From: Galactobacter sp.
GTDB lineage: Bacteria; Actinomycetota; Actinomycetes; Actinomycetales; Micrococcaceae
NCBI GenBank assembly: GCA_022712075.1
Contig: JALAHE010000337.1
Coordinates: forward strand, 1 to 6,228
Reading direction: 5' to 3'
Length of the DNA stretch: 6,228 bases
Each line of letters opens with the position of its first letter. Within the stretch, counting starts at the first letter, position 1. Below are positions 6,136 to 6,228 of the stretch, in pieces. The position numbers and the translations under genes were made by a program. The notes beneath the pieces were generated by a model. The model ran no database searches. It was not told the DNA's origin and saw nothing but the letters and a program-made list of their open reading frames with translations.

Positions 6136-6140
6136 CCTCC
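6136..6140 (-). promoter_or_regulatory. Ribosome binding site of the HNH gene
   Basis: The - strand reads GGAGG at 6140-6136, a full Shine-Dalgarno core. It is too close to the GTG codons at 6135 and 6132 and sits 6 bases before the GTG at 6129, which decides the start. The remaining bases to the window edge (6141-6228) hold no promoter I can recognise. Confidence 0.65.
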
Positions 6141-6228
6141 AAGGCTCCGCTGACGGACAGAAACGTCGGCTTCAAAGCCCTTCCCCGAGGGCCTCCGCGA
6201 CCCCTCAATTCTCCCACCGAATCGGGCC

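Noticed and set aside
6168..6192. Short palindrome GGCTTCAAAGCC and an overlapping 5-bp stem upstream of the HNH gene
   Set aside because: Arms of only 5 bp with 2- and 6-base loops are expected by chance, and no promoter element is nearby to give them a role.
1..6228. CRISPR arrays, tRNA/rRNA genes, insertion sequences, phage or toxin-antitoxin modules
   Set aside because: I saw no regularly spaced repeats, no cloverleaf with a TTC-anchored arm, no transposase or integrase motifs, and no terminal inverted repeats. The HNH protein alone is not evidence of a mobile element.

Overview
The window is very GC-rich and densely coded. Third codon positions are strongly GC-biased, GTG starts occur, and gene content is typical of Actinobacteria: an actinobacterial-type cytochrome c oxidase subunit IV (CtaF), a DUF222/13E12-type HNH protein and a glutaminase with a C-terminal STAS domain. 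I would place it in a high-GC actinobacterium, probably Micrococcales (inference from protein style, not from any search).

Layout from left to right. On the + strand, ctaF (8-406) is probably the last gene of an oxidase operon that starts outside the window. A small antibiotic-biosynthesis-monooxygenase (ABM)-domain protein lies convergent to it on the - strand (455-751). A roughly 185-bp divergent spacer (752-935) holds a 13-bp interrupted inverted repeat and leads to a + strand serine hydrolase of the beta-lactamase/esterase class (936-1802), whose true N-terminus is uncertain. The right two thirds is all - strand: a DUF222-HNH nuclease-like protein (6129-3835), a 118-bp spacer with a likely promoter, glutaminase-STAS (3716-2439), and a four-helix membrane protein (2442-1813) that overlaps the glutaminase stop in an ATGA junction.

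How the genes may work together: the only clear transcriptional unit within the window is glutaminase plus membrane protein, which look translationally coupled. Glutaminase supplies glutamate and ammonia from glutamine. The membrane partner has no recognisable function. CtaF belongs to aerobic respiration. The serine hydrolase, ABM protein and HNH protein appear to be independent single genes.

There are no tRNA or rRNA genes, CRISPR arrays, insertion sequences or attachment sites that I can see, and no stretch over 300 bases lacks a gene. Most of the window is ordinary chromosomal content. The items most worth checking are the glutaminase STAS domain with its altered phospho-site, the coupled membrane protein of unknown role, the inverted repeat in the divergent spacer, the missing N-terminus of the serine hydrolase, and the disordered insertions in the HNH protein.
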